A stretch of DNA of 64,000 nucleotides from Puccinia triticina. Lineage: Eukaryota > Basidiomycota > Pucciniomycetes > Pucciniales > Pucciniaceae. The stretch is from contig NC_070563.1 in assembly GCF_026914185.1 (NCBI RefSeq), positions 6,097,001-6,161,000 of the forward strand, written 5' to 3'. Within the stretch, counting starts at the first letter, position 1. Every line of letters begins with the position of its first letter. The notes below the pieces were generated by a model. The model made no database searches and was not told the origin of the DNA. It was given only the letters and a program-made list of their open reading frames with translations. Below, in pieces: positions 43,701 through 56,024 of this stretch. The position numbers and the translations under genes are program-made.

Positions 43701-44115
43701 GGTAAATCTGTAATTTCAAGCAAGTATGTCACCCAGGAGTAGCCAAATTTGGTGCCACAGGAAGCAGGAATTCTTGGTGTGAACCTCCCTATTTCAAACT
43801 GGTCATCTACCATTTTCATGTCTTTTTTATCCTCATCTTCTACTAACTTAACAAATTACCCCCTATGCAGGACTTGGTGACCGCCGACAAGAGTAATGCA
43901 GGAGTGGGCAGGATGAGAAAATTGCAACTGTGGGCAGTGAGCTCACTTCTCTGGGAGCAATGACAGGACCCACCCCCAATATCTTTTCTTGGTGGAAATT
44001 GTGCAGGTTTGGATGTGCCAGTATGTATCTGCAGAACTCAAAATTAACTCTGCACTATTTTAGTGGAGATTTTCCAAGCTTGATATACCCAACCCATTCC
44101 CATTTCCATTAATTA

Positions 44116-45077
44116 GGGCCTGTACCATACACGGCGGGGGTACTTCTTGCCACGCCCGTCCGTGGAACCCACGGCAGAAGGGTAACCCGTGGAACCAACG
44201 AGGATCGGCTTGGTAACCCCTTGGTAAGCTCGTTGGTTCCACAAAACGGGTTTTTTCCACGTGGAACCAATGGGCTTCACACTTTTCCCCGTCAGTTCCA
44301 CAATGTGCCTTCCTGGCACGCGTGGAGACCATGTCAGCTTGTTGCTCACGTTGGTTCCATGGCATTTTCTTTTTTTTTACTTCCAGCCAAGACCACCTCA
44401 GGCTGGTCCTGAGGTTTTGAAAGTCCAACAAAAATTGATTTTGAAGAGAGGAAAAAAAATTGAAAAACAAAATTTAACAAAAAACCTATCACAAACCCAA
44501 TTGCAAACCAACGTTTGGGGGGTTGATAGCGTGTAAAGAAGCAGAGCTCCAGAATGGGAAATGGCTGCGTTGTTTGGCACTCCCTCTCATCCAGGCTCCC
44601 TGCCATGAATGTGAGTTCAAGTCCCAATGGTGACAGTTTTTAACAAGCTGCTCCCGCTGAATTTTTCAGGCCTGCCTACGTGACCACGTGGATTCCACGG
44701 GTACACATCTGTAAATATCCGTGGAATCCTTGGGGCCATCACAAGGTGCCCCTGTGATCCACTTGGTGGAGATCACGTGAACGTGTGGACCAGCAGCCGC
44801 TGGTCCAACCTCACGCAGGGGCACTATGGGGAATCCACGAGGATTCCTCAAGATATCCTTGTCAGAGCACTCCCCGTGTGTAGGGCATGAAAATTGAAAT
44901 TTTCCAAATTTATTTACCTCAAAATTTCTTGGGACAAAAACTGAGCCTGGCCGAAATGTAGGCTGGAGCCCAAATGTGAAGAATTTTAACATTTGAACCC
45001 TCCACTAGTTTTCAATTTTTGTGTACAGGGCAAAAAAAGTTGAAATTTTTCAAAATTGAGGCCCATGGTACAGGCCC
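44116..45077. mobile_element. Complete 962-bp Harbinger-like non-autonomous element
   Basis: The terminal inverted repeats GGGCCTGTACCAT and ATGGTACAGGCCC are perfect over 13 bp and flanked by TTA on both sides (44113-44115, 45078-45080), the 3-bp PIF/Harbinger duplication. The interior contains the CCACGTGG/GTGTGGACCAGCAGCCGCTG block of the composite family. A tRNA-like stretch with a B box (GAGTTCAAGTCCC, about 44607-44620) lies in the middle. No transposase. Confidence 0.8.
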
Positions 45078-45490
45078 TTAATGTAACAACTGTAAGCTAC
45101 GAGTTTCCAGTACTTTCATTGCCTTGTCCTAGTCCTACTCTGAAAAACGGCTTGGAAACACACCCCTCGCGCTTTTAACACCTCCGACATGCGTTTTTGG
45201 TCTTCAATGGGCCCTGCAGACTCAGATGCAGTTACCCACAAAGAACATATTTTTCAGCAAATAAGCAGGTTGTTCAGTTTCAGATGCGTGTGGGTGTAGT
45301 TTTTCAGATGTCCTCTCAGTCCAATTTTGAAAAGAAAAGAAAGAAGGAAAAACTGACATCTGGACCCCATACGTGCATCCTGAACCGAGACGCATTTCAA
45401 ATTGGGCAGCCATGTCGGAAGAGTATCCAAGTCACCAGGGGGGTCAGACTGGCGACCAATCGAGAAGGCATCAAAAAACGGAGCAGGCGG
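45078..45490. other. Intergenic between MITE and F-box pseudogene
   Basis: No gene recognised; short ORFs on both strands lack domain features. Confidence 0.3.
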
Positions 45491-45494
45491 CAGT

Positions 45495-46931
45495 TCAGAC
45501 CTCGCAACAGAAAGTTTTACAAGGGATAGGGAGGAGTGTAAGGAACCGGGGGCCGACAAGACAGCCAGCAATAAGCAAGGTTTTCAGCTTTCTTAAGGCG
45601 CAGGAGGACTTCATAACGATGTCGAATAGGCCCCGATTTTTAGTAGGGTCATCAGAAGTTTCAATGCTTGCTGGGATCGAGTGCCACGCAGAATCCACAT
45701 CAATCATCAAGATTTCAAACCAGGGTTGGTGCACTCTGTTAGGGTTCGATATAAGCCGGGCCGGTCGAGCCTTGAGGTTGGACATAAGATTTTGAGCGTA
45801 AACAAGCTCTTTGCAGAACTCTTTAAAATCGACGAGAGTTCGATTTCGTCCAAGTCCGGCTCTGTCAAGACAACTGATCGTAAGGCATGATTCAAGATTG
45901 GTATCGCCGGGGGAATCGTTGACTCCTCCGTCTCGATTTGCGGGCCCGATAGTATCCTAAAGTCGATTGTATGTAGAAATTTCCACTTTGAGAGTAAACG
46001 ATCGATGGCCTCATCGATTCGCCAGCTGAGACCCTTCTCGGGACGGTTTGACCAATGCCCAGTGGTTGAAAATTCTTGGATCCGCTGCCGACTTGCTAAG
46101 GCTTCGAAGATTGACTCTTCATCTTCACCGAAGAAGAAATGATGAATTACAATGCATTCGATCAGGGGACAGGATCGGATGAGTTCGCTAGTCAGAAAGC
46201 TGTAGCCCTGTGTCATCATAGACCTATCACGGCAGTCGAATCGTATCGCGCGAACATCGCGCCAATTTGTTCAGGCAAGGAGGAGCGTCCCCAGACCGCT
46301 GAATGCCCCTCATCTCGTCCTCCTGAGCGCTATGCGCATCGTGGTCGTCCTCATCTAGGGATGGCCCAGTAACCGCCTGGAGGAACGAGTCCATCCGCCA
46401 GGAAGTCGACAAGGTCACATCTCTGAAGAGCCTCGCCTGGGCAAGTTGTCGAAAGGTGCGGTTGACTATCGATAGATGTAATAAGGGATTTATGCAGAAA
46501 CCTGCAGAAACAGATTGATGAATGTTGAGTTTTCATTCATCTTCATTTTCCAAGTGTTTGACAAGTTAAATGACTTACTACCGCGGTTCCATGATGGGGC
46601 TGTCTATCATTTAAAATTGAAATAAGTTCGAGGGTTTAGGCTGGATCATGTACTCTTTGTGGCTAAGGAACACGTGAGGCAAGAAAACGTGTAACGTACA
46701 TGTATTTTCATCTGGTTGAGCTCGCTCTGATAACACCGATAGCACTCTCCCAAGTGTTCGCTATCTGGCCTGGCGATCTCGTCATGGTCAAGCTTATGAT
46801 GGTCATACCCACCACAAGGGCCCTTGAATCGCTCCCTGATCGCTTCTAATTGTTTGCTGGTGATAATCCGAATAGTTGAAATAGATTATCTTGTCGATCA
46901 GCTCGGCTGGCAGGTCGCTTAACCTGGCCAT
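45495..46931 (-). pseudogene. F-box/LRR-type protein, frameshifted
   Basis: From ATG 46931 the minus strand reads MARLSDLPAELIDKIIYF, an F-box start, to a donor at 46808. A second exon (about 46505 on) reads INPLLHLSIVNRTFRQLAQA then RLFRDVTLSTSWRMDSFLQA, the usual continuation. The LRR-like body follows: NWRDVRAIRFDCRDRSMMTQ, LIRSCPLIECIVIHHFF, WKFLHTIDFRILSGPQ, LFTLKILCP, and after a further shift LMIDVDSAWHSIPAS and LRKLKTLLIAG. Frame changes near 46270-46300 and near 45710 lack splice sites and each look like one-base indels. F-box proteins recruit substrates to SCF ubiquitin ligases; this copy is probably dead. Assembly errors are the alternative. Confidence 0.65.
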
Positions 46932-46934
46932 CTT

Positions 46935-47820
46935 GAGAAACCTTCGAGTAATCTTATGGATATGGATATGTAATTTTGAAGCGGTTAACGGTGGGACAGA
47001 TTCAAAGAAGCGGTCAGCTAGGGTTAGGTAGATATCGAACTTACAGGTTCCGGCTCGGGAGGCACCTCTGCAAAAAGTTGGCGCCGACATGACGCTGCCC
47101 GGTCTGTGTACACAACACCTGCAGGCTGCCATGGTCCGTGAACAACCATCAAAGTGAACCAACAGATTGCAAAAGCATTCCATTCCAGACATTCAGATTC
47201 ATCCGTCCATCAACCGTCCTCCCAAGGCGTCCCAGCCTATCCCAGCGAGGTGACCTGATGTGACACATGAGGTCACATGCCAACAACAGTCTGAACCACT
47301 GGAGACCACTGGTGTGTAGATTTGTGAATGGTATCATTTTGTATGTATTTACGCTGTTGCAATCGGTCACAATGTCAATTGACCTCCATGAGATTCAGAG
47401 AGACCTCCCATCACTGTCCACTTCGTTCCTATGAATTTCATTCGACAACATCTCGGCTCGAGGAACTCCCTGGGCAAGAACAGCCCAGAAGCAACAGCCA
47501 AGAATCTTTAGAGGTTCAGTTCCAGTAAATGCTCATCGTCAAATAGACGCACTTGCCGTGCGGAGCCCTTAGCGTTCAAGGATCGCATTCGCTCTATTAC
47601 AGAACACCAGCACATACGAGACATCTTTGCGGCGCACCTCTTGGCACCGCCATTAAAGCTGACTCAGTCGACCCTAACAAGGCCCTTCCCCGACTTTCAT
47701 TACCTACCTTATACGCTCTTTAATACCGGCTCTACATACCAAGCGAGATTCGGCAACAACGAAGCGTACTTGCCTCTCAACATTCACTTTTCATAGAATT
47801 ACGGCAATCTGAGTCTAGAA
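46935..47820. promoter_or_regulatory. Duplicated upstream region of mannanase copy A
   Basis: The segment 47130-47540 matches 52300-52690 upstream of copy B. Shared words include GATGTGACACATGAGGT, ACCACTGGTGTGTAGATT, ATTTTGTATGT and GGTCACAATGTCAATTGACC. Conservation of the palindrome-like TGTCAATTGACC in both copies makes it a candidate regulatory site; this is an inference from the duplication alone. Confidence 0.45.
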
Positions 47821-47822
47821 CG

Positions 47823-50800
47823 ATGATCCAGACACCGGCAAGATACGTGCTATGGGGGTTTTGCGTTTGGTACTCAGCAGTTAGCTCAATGTCAGAAGCG
47901 AGAGAGCCCTTTGGTTTTCCTACTGGTTCGCCCCTAAATGACACCCGTACTACTGCTACCAAACTCGACCGGAGATACCTGCCTAAGCCCAGATACACCT
48001 CGGCGCGTGGATCTAGGCCTGGGTTTGTCTCAGCGCCCGGGGATGGGCATTTTTATCTTGATGGAGAGCTGTTTGATTTCAGAAGCTTCAAGTGAGCAAC
48101 ATTTTCCGATGCAAGTGCATGTAATAGATGCCGAGAATTGGCTTGTCCTGATACACATTTTGCATTTCCATTGTAAGCACCCCCACTCTACTCGATGGTG
48201 CGTAACAGGTCCCTCGTTATGAAATAGTTTACGCGAAATGTGTTGGATTCCATGCGACTAAAACCCAAACAGGTGTGGAGTTCCGCGCACGCGATTTAGT
48301 CGAAACCATATCAGCATTTGGAAGCCCGGTTTCGCGTACATACACTTTACATGTGGCCAACAGCAATTTCAAGGGTGGCAAACAAAATCCGTCTTCGTCA
48401 CACATCCTTGGATGGGACAATTCCGCTAGTGGTATGTACCATCTGCCTCATTTGCTTAAATTTCTCGGTCGCAAAACAATTGTTAACTAGAAATTGAATG
48501 AACCATGTAATGATGACTCCGCTGTGTAAAATTAGATTGGATATATAACGAAACAAATTGGAAGAATATAGATCAAGCGTAAGGATACATTTAGTGCCAT
48601 GGTCATGTTAGATGCCTTTCTTTATCTCACAATTCTTCTGACCTGCCCCACCGTGCAGATTGGACCTGGCGCGCCAACATGGGGTCAAGCTTATCATCCC
48701 AATAATTAATCAAGTAGGCAGGCCTTGTGGGAGCGTTTTGTGACTAGTTAATTAGACTAATGGTGGCATCCAAATTTAAGGACTACGGGTCTGACGATTC
48801 CAACTGGGTCGGAAATTTCAATGATGTATGTTCCAATTTTGTCACTTTTTAGCGCGCTCCCGTCCTCATCAATTTCTCCATAGTTGGTTCGACATAGATA
48901 CAATATCGAAAACTATACCGTGGCACAACAGGCAGTGGATTGGTTTACAGACCGCGAAATGATTAAGTGTTTTAAAAAAATCATCTCCTTCTATTTAAAC
49001 CGAATCAACACCTTCAACGGAATCCGGATTGGTAGTGACGAGACAATACTGGCGTTTGAGACGGGAAATGAAATGAATTGGGGATATCAAAACGGGTCTG
49101 ACGGTAAGCACCACTAATCCGTGATCTCGAATATGTGCGACCCCGTAATTCATATTCTGCCATCCAATGATGAATCATTTGATAGCTCATGATAGGCCTG
49201 CTCCGGCAAGCGTGAGTCTATTTTTTATCTTGTTTGTTACAATCTTTCCCTGAATGGAATTGAACATAATTGGATACAAAACTACAGTGGACGATTGAAA
49301 TCGCGCAGTTCATCAAGTCACTTGCCCCAAAAACTCTAGTAATGGATGGCAGCTAGTATGTCACTTTTTTCCTACGCTTGAGGCTCTCAAGTTTTGTGGT
49401 TTCTCTCATTAAACGACTATAATCCGTGATTTTCGCTCAGTTCCCGCAACCCAGACCTAGCGTGGGAAGAAGAAACACTCGCTTCGCCGCATATAGACAT
49501 TTATTCTTACCACTTCTGTGAGACATTCAATTCTATCCTATTTTAGTAAGGCTGGGCGCTCTATCGGTTTTAAACAGAAAAATACGAATTCTCCTGGTTG
49601 AATATGCAGATGGGGAGGGTGACACTCAGGCTTATCATGCGTAAGAAAACTGTCATTATACAAGACTTACTGCCTTGTCAAACTCACTGACTGCTAAATG
49701 TTAATCCAGCCTGGAAAACCAGGTGCGGGCGCACGGGAAGACGTTCATCGTCGGTGAACATGGCTTTTGTGAGACATCCGGATTTGCCGTGAAAATTGTT
49801 ATTCAATTTGCGTTGTGGAGCGTCTTACTATTTTGTTTTGACAACAGATGACAAAGTCGCAGTATGGGAGGCATTTTACAAAAATGTCACCTGCCCTGGT
49901 GCTCTTGTCTGGTCAATGCGTGGACATTCCGAAAATGGGGGCTTTGTCACGCACGGCGAAGGCAATAACATCTACAGCTATCACGCTCCGGGATTCAGGA
50001 ATCAGACCTCCGAGAACTTTGACACCCAAGAAGCCGATGTCATTTCTTTGACTTATGATGCCAGGTGCGTATTAGATGATTTTAACTATATCGTCATGAA
50101 CCATCAACGCGATAGCTCACATCAAACATTCTGATCATGGTGATATCACGTAGCTACAGAATCCTTGGGCTGAGCCCTCCTCGGAAACCAATTCCTGCGA
50201 CCCCAGACGCATTCCTCGTTAGCAATGGCACACATGCAGGTATTTCATGGAGAGGAGCAGCTTGGGCGCAGGAATACCAAGTGCTTGGTGTAAGCACGTT
50301 TTGACAGAATACCCCCACAGATCTTTGGATTTTCATTAGCTGACGAGCTTGCTTTCACCAGGCTGTCTTCCAAGATGCACAATTTAGCATTATCTCAAGA
50401 TACACGCCCGACAATTTTGACGACGGCCAACTTTTTGTACCACTCGATCCCACGGATCCCACGAAGCCCATTCATATCAAATTACCAGAACCGATACCTC
50501 ATCAATCACATGCAGGTTGGATTGACACCAAGTGGTGCCCCCCGGGATCATCTGCTCCGTGTGGAGACATCCATTTTGACAAACAAGATGGTGATTTTCC
50601 GTACTCACTTTTCTTGCAGAAGCTGACTGCCTGACTATAAAAGGTTTTTTTTGCAGACATAAAACCTCCTATCACGTACCGGCGTCTGATGCCCATGACT
50701 GCCCCAGCCGGACAGATTTCAACGAAAAACCGCGATCTAAACCCCGCCGCTAACAACAGTTTTCCATCCGGTGGTTGGTTCTCGGTGCGTGCAGTTAGTG

Positions 50801-50886
50801 CCGATGGCATTCTGGGTGGTGTTTCCGAATCCATTTTTCTCAAATCACAATGGCAGGGGTATCTGGGAGAGAACGAGTGGAGTTGA
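47823..50886 (+). CDS. Secreted GH5 mannan endo-1,4-beta-mannosidase-like protein, copy A
   Basis: Sixteen exons: 47823-48091, 48178-48197, 48273-48431, 48536-48578, 48659-48713, 48781-48825, 48884-49103, 49186-49211, 49288-49355, 49441-49517, 49610-49640, 49710-49768, 49848-50064, 50154-50289, 50362-50590 and 50657-50886. They sum to 1884 nt, 627 aa. An N-terminal hydrophobic stretch (YVLWGFCVWYSAVSS) suggests secretion. GH5 features: FVSAPGDGHFYLDGELFDFR, FGSPVSRTYTLHV, HGVKLIIPIINQ, acid/base FETGNE (Glu about 260), HFYGEGD, nucleophile VGEHGF (Glu about 354) and WSMRGHSENGGF. The C-terminal domain ends GGWFSVRAVSADGILGG. The fold, active site and retaining mechanism follow from the family; mannan as substrate is inferred. 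It forms a tandem pair with copy B, 5.1 kb downstream. Confidence 0.88.
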
Positions 50887-50889
50887 TGC

Positions 50890-52290
50890 ACTTACTATAA
50901 CCTTATCTTTCCAAATTGAGTTTTGCCTTTGGCATCGCACACTACAAATTTATGATTTCTACCTAGAAGGTTCAAGTTGTAACAGTTTTCAATACATTGT
51001 GAGGACTTAAGTTCTGTAAATAGGTGTTGACTTGTGGTGGGACTAATTTGTTTTAAATATTAACTTCCACAGAGTCATGGCTAATTCTTTGGAGAAGCTA
51101 TATCTTTTCATTATATCTTCGCTGTTATGTACATCACTTTACTAAAGCGTTAGGGGAGTATTCATTACCTTTTATCGAGTTTTGAGCGCGAAAGCAGACG
51201 CGAAACACTATTCCACAGCGTGAGCCATTTGACTCGATCTCGGAACCACAAATACATACCTCATAGATGGAGCGGATCCGGTCATCTACCCTGGGACCTA
51301 CTCTCACTCTGTCTTCCACAGCGGGCTTGTTATTTGCTTGTTCCACTCTTGCCTGCCCTCTGCCAGCGGTGGACCAGCCGGACTGCTGAGTGTTTGCAGT
51401 TTAGATAAGAATATTTGCAACTTTTGCGAAGAGGCAACTTTGCTCTTCATCCATCAAAATTATATCCCATTATATCCCATGGCAAGACATAAGGGTTCAT
51501 CCAAGGCCAAGTGACCCGGGTGTGGCGAGAAAAAAGAGGTGGAATGGTAATGGTATGGCATGATCATTGACATAGACTTCACAACTCCTTTTTTATGATT
51601 TTGGCCTATGGTATTGCACACTATGAATCTAGGTAATATCTTTGTGAAAGAGGAGAAACACAATTCTCACCCAACACAACTATGCAAAACACGCTGGTGA
51701 GATAAAGGAAACTGAGAGGATTTCGGAACATCTTGAGAAAGAGAAAATGAGGAATAAGAGAAGGGGAGGAAGGGGCAGAGTCACCAGGCCAAAGCTCGGG
51801 GAATCAATGTGTGTCTCGTAAAAACCGTGCTGAAGCCACCTCAGCTTTCCGCTTGTTGAGGGTTTTGTCGAGCTGTCCCGCATTGAAACGGATTCTGAGA
51901 TGTCGCAAATGTTTCCGGAGAGTCACCCGTTGGGTATTAGCCTGTGGACAGAAACTCATGAAGTGGAAAACCGTTTCCCTAGCCCCATATTGGGGCAGAC
52001 AGGGTGGAAAGTCGCAAGTGCTTAAAACATGTGTGTGGTTGAGGATTACTTTTTCGATGCGGAGTTTATAATGGCGTGATGAGAAAGTGGTATGAAATAC
52101 GTAGAGGACACAATTGTAGCGGGCGGCCTCGTCAACCCAGGACTCAGTTTTGTCGGAATGCCATGTCCTTCCTAATTATTCTTCTACATATTTATTTACA
52201 ATCCGAAGTGAATGGGGCAACCTATGTACGACCCTTCCAAGGAGGCGGGCATGAGTTGGCCACCACATACCTCCAACACTCTTCCCGCTC
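50890..52290. other. Spacer between mannanase copies A and B
   Basis: 3' flank of copy A, then sequence not shared with the copy B side. No recognisable gene. It includes two related words (GGCATCGCACACTACAAATT near 50932, GTATTGCACACTATGAATC near 51611) that also occur near copy C, so remnants of older 3' flanks may be present. Confidence 0.35.
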
Positions 52291-52942
52291 TACCTGCTGT
52301 CCGTGACCAACCATCCAAGCGGACCAAACACAATTGATGATTGCAAAAGCACTCCATTATTCATCCCTGCACTTCCCTGCACGTATTTCCATCGGTCATC
52401 CCAGAGCATCCCAGAGATGTGACCTGATGTGACACATGAGGTGACATGCAAACGGGCTGGACCACTGGTGTGTAGATTGAGTGGTAACATTTTGTATGTC
52501 CATATTTATTTAAGCGTTTACCAATAGGTCACAATGTCAATTGACCTCAAAATGATCTCGGAGAGACCTCCCATTACTGCTGCTTCGTTCCATTGAATTC
52601 CCATATGCACATTCCGCAACAGCTCGTCTGAAGAATTTTTTTGAGTAAGCAACATTCCGTCAACGAGATTCAGTTCCAGCGAGTCCTTAACGTCAGATAG
52701 ACAGATTCGAAAATACGAAATCCCTGGCGCTCCAGGATCTCATTCGCTCTAGAAGTTTGAAAACAGTACGTGAAATTGCTATCGGGCACTTGCTCCGCCA
52801 TCAAGCAAAGTGAGTCAACGGAATCCCACCAAGGCCCTTCGCCGACATTAATCAACCATCACATACGCTCTCTAATACCGCCTACACTTTTCAGACGAAA
52901 TTCGGCAAGAACGAAGCGTGTTTGCCTCTCAACGTTCTAACT

Positions 52943-55900
52943 ATGATCCAAGCACGAGCAAGATGCCTGATATGGGGGTTCTGTCTTTGGCGATTAGCAA
53001 TAAGCTCAATGAAAAATGCGAGAGAACCCTTGAGTTTGCCTGCAGGTGCGCCGTTGAACGACACGCGCAGTGATACCAAACTCGTCCGGAGATACTTGCA
53101 CAAACCCAAGTACACCTCGGCGCGTGGATCTAGGCCTGGGTTTGTTTCAGCGCCTGGGGATGGGCATTTTTATCTTGATGGAGAGCTGTTTGATTTCAGA
53201 AGCTTCAAGTGAGCTACGTTCTCCGCTACAAATGTATGGAATAGACGCTTGAGAATTGGATTATCCTAATTTACGTGTTACATTTCCATCGAAAGCACCC
53301 CTACTCTACTCAATGGTGCGTAACACTGAACAGGCCTCTGGTTATTAGTCGACACAAAATTTGTTTAATGAATTGCTGGATCCGGCCTACTCAACTAGGT
53401 GTGGAGTTTCGGGCACGCGATCTAGTCGAAACGATATCAGCATTTGGCAGCCCGGTTGCGCGTACATACACGTTACATGTGGCCAACAGCATGTTTAAGG
53501 ACGGCAAGCAAAATCCGTCTTCGTCACACATCCTTGGATGGGACAATTCCGCCAATGGTATGTAGGATCTGCCTCAGTTGTTTGACTTTCTGGGTCGCAA
53601 AACAATTGTTAAGTGGAATGAACAATGAAATGATGACTCCGGTGTGTAAAATTAGATTGGATATATAACGAAACAAATTGGAAGAATATAGACCAAGCGT
53701 GAGGATAGATTTAGTGCCCAAGTCCAGCTAGATGCATTGCTCTGTGTTAACATGGCAATCCATATGACCTATCCCCACTCGTGCAGGTTGGACCTAGCGC
53801 GTCAACATGGTGTCAAGCTTATAATCCCAATCATCAATCAAGTAGGCAGGCTTTGTGGTTTTTTTTTGCGACTGTTGTTGAGGTAAATTGACTAATGCTG
53901 GTGTCCAAATCTGCATACCTTTTAGGATTACGGCTCTGATGATTCCGACTGGGTCGGAAATATCAATGATGTATGTTTCAATTTCTCGGATTTTAGCGCG
54001 TTTGAATTCTCATCAATCCCTCCACAGTTGGTTCGACATAGATACAATATCCAAAGCTATACCGTGGCGCAAAAGGCAGTGGATTGGTTCACCGACTTCG
54101 AAATGATTAGGTGTTTTAAAAAAATCATCTCCTTCTATTTAAACCGAATCAACACCTTCAACGGAATCCGGATTGGTAGTGACGAGACAATATTGGCATT
54201 TGAGACGGGAAATGAAATGAACTGGGGATATCAAAACGGGTCAGACGGTAAGGTTCACCAATCCGTGAGCTTGGAGGTGTGCAATCCCGTGGCCCATATC
54301 CTGACGCCTGATGCTTAATCTTTTGATAGCTCATGACAGGCCTGCCCCGGCAAGTGTCAGTCCAAATATTTATTTATTTTATTTGCTGCAATCTCTTTGT
54401 GGATGGATTTGAACAGAATTGGGTGTATAACGGCAGTGGACGATTGAAATCGCGGAGTTCATCAAATCGCTTGCCCCCAACACTCTAGTAATGGATGGCA
54501 GCTAGTATGCTACCTTACTTCTAGCATTGAGGCTCCTGATTTGTTGCGTCTCTCCGGGTCCTGAAATTATGTATGATTTTTGCTTCAGTTCGCGCAATCC
54601 AAAGTTAGCGTGGGAAGCAGAAGCCCTAGCTTCCCCGCACATAGACCTTTATTCTTTCCACTTCTGTGAGGCAGTCGATTCTATTTTAATCTAATCAGAC
54701 TGATCTTTGCGGGTAAAGAACTGAAGGTTTATGAATATATGCAGATGGGGAGGGTGAGATCCAGTCTTATCGCGTGTAAGAAAAATGGCTCTATTCAACT
54801 GCATTGTAACACTCACTGATTGCTAAATGTAAATCCAGCCTGGAAAACCAGGTGCGGGCGCACGGAAAGACGTTCATCATCGGTGAACATGGCTTTTGTA
54901 GGATACCTGGATCTGCCGCGAAAATTGTGATTGGATTTGCTCCTTAGAGCTACTAACTTTTTTTTTCCCCACAGATGACAAAATCACAGTATGGGAGGCA
55001 TTTTACCAAAATGTCACCTGCCCTGGTGCTCTTGTCTGGTCAATGCGCGGACATTCCGAAAATGGGGGCTTTGTCACGCACGGCGAAGGCCATAACATCT
55101 ACAGCTATCACGCTCCGGGATTCAGGAATCAGACCTCCGAGAACTTTGACACCCAAGAAGCCGATGTCATTTCTTTGACTTATGATGCCAGGTGCGTATT
55201 AGATGATTTTAACTATATCGTCATGAACCATCAACGCGATAGCTCACATCAAACATTCTGATCATGGTGATATCACGTAGCTACAGAATCCTTGGGCTGA
55301 GCCCTCCTCGGAAACCAATTCCTGCGACCCCAGACGCATTCCTCGTTAGCAATGGCACACATGCAGGTATTTCATGGAGAGGAGCAGCTTGGGCGCAGGA
55401 ATACCAAGTGCTTGGTGTAAGCAAGTTTTGAAACAATGATCTGGACAGAATACGCCCATCAGATCTTTGGATTTTCATCAGCTGACGAGCTTGCTTTTAA
55501 CAGGCTGTCTTCCGAGATGCACAATTTAGTATTATCTCAAGATACACGCCCGACAATTTTGACGACGGCCAGCTTTTTGTACCACTCGATCCCACGGATC
55601 CCACAAAGCCCATTTATATCAATTTACCAGAACCAATACCCCATCAATCGCATGCAGGTTGGATTGACACCAAGTGGTGCCCCCCGGGATCATCAGCTCC
55701 ATGTGGAGACATCCATTTTGCCAAACAAGAGGGTGATTTTCAGTACCTACCTTTCGCGCAAAAGTCGACTGTCTGACTTGAGGATGAATCTTTTGTAGAC
55801 CTGAAACCTCGTATCAACTACCGGCGTCTAAAGCCCATGAGTCCCCCACCCGAACAGATTTCAGTAAAAAACCGCCAACCAAATCCCATTGCTCAAAAGA

Positions 55901-56022
55901 GTTTTATATCTGGTGGCTGGTTCTCGGTGCGTGCAGTTAGTGCCGATGGTGTTCCTGGTGGTGTTTCCGAATCCATATTCCTTAAAACACAATGGCAGGC
56001 GCACCTGGGAGATATAGAGTGA
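52943..56022 (+). CDS. Secreted GH5 mannan endo-1,4-beta-mannosidase-like protein, copy B
   Basis: Sixteen exons with boundaries homologous to copy A: 52943-53208, 53296-53315, 53399-53557, 53656-53698, 53787-53841, 53926-53970, 54028-54247, 54330-54355, 54437-54504, 54589-54665, 54745-54775, 54839-54897, 54975-55191, 55281-55416, 55504-55732 and 55799-56022. They sum to 1875 nt, 624 aa, uninterrupted. The start MIQARARCLIWGFCLWRLAI is signal-like. Catalytic motifs FETGNE (Glu about 259) and IGEHGF (Glu about 353) are intact. Exon sequences are highly similar to copy A, strikingly so in exons 7, 13 and 14, whereas introns vary more. The C-terminal tail is two residues shorter. Same inferred role as copy A, with a shared promoter block. 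Confidence 0.88.
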
Positions 56023-56024
56023 AG

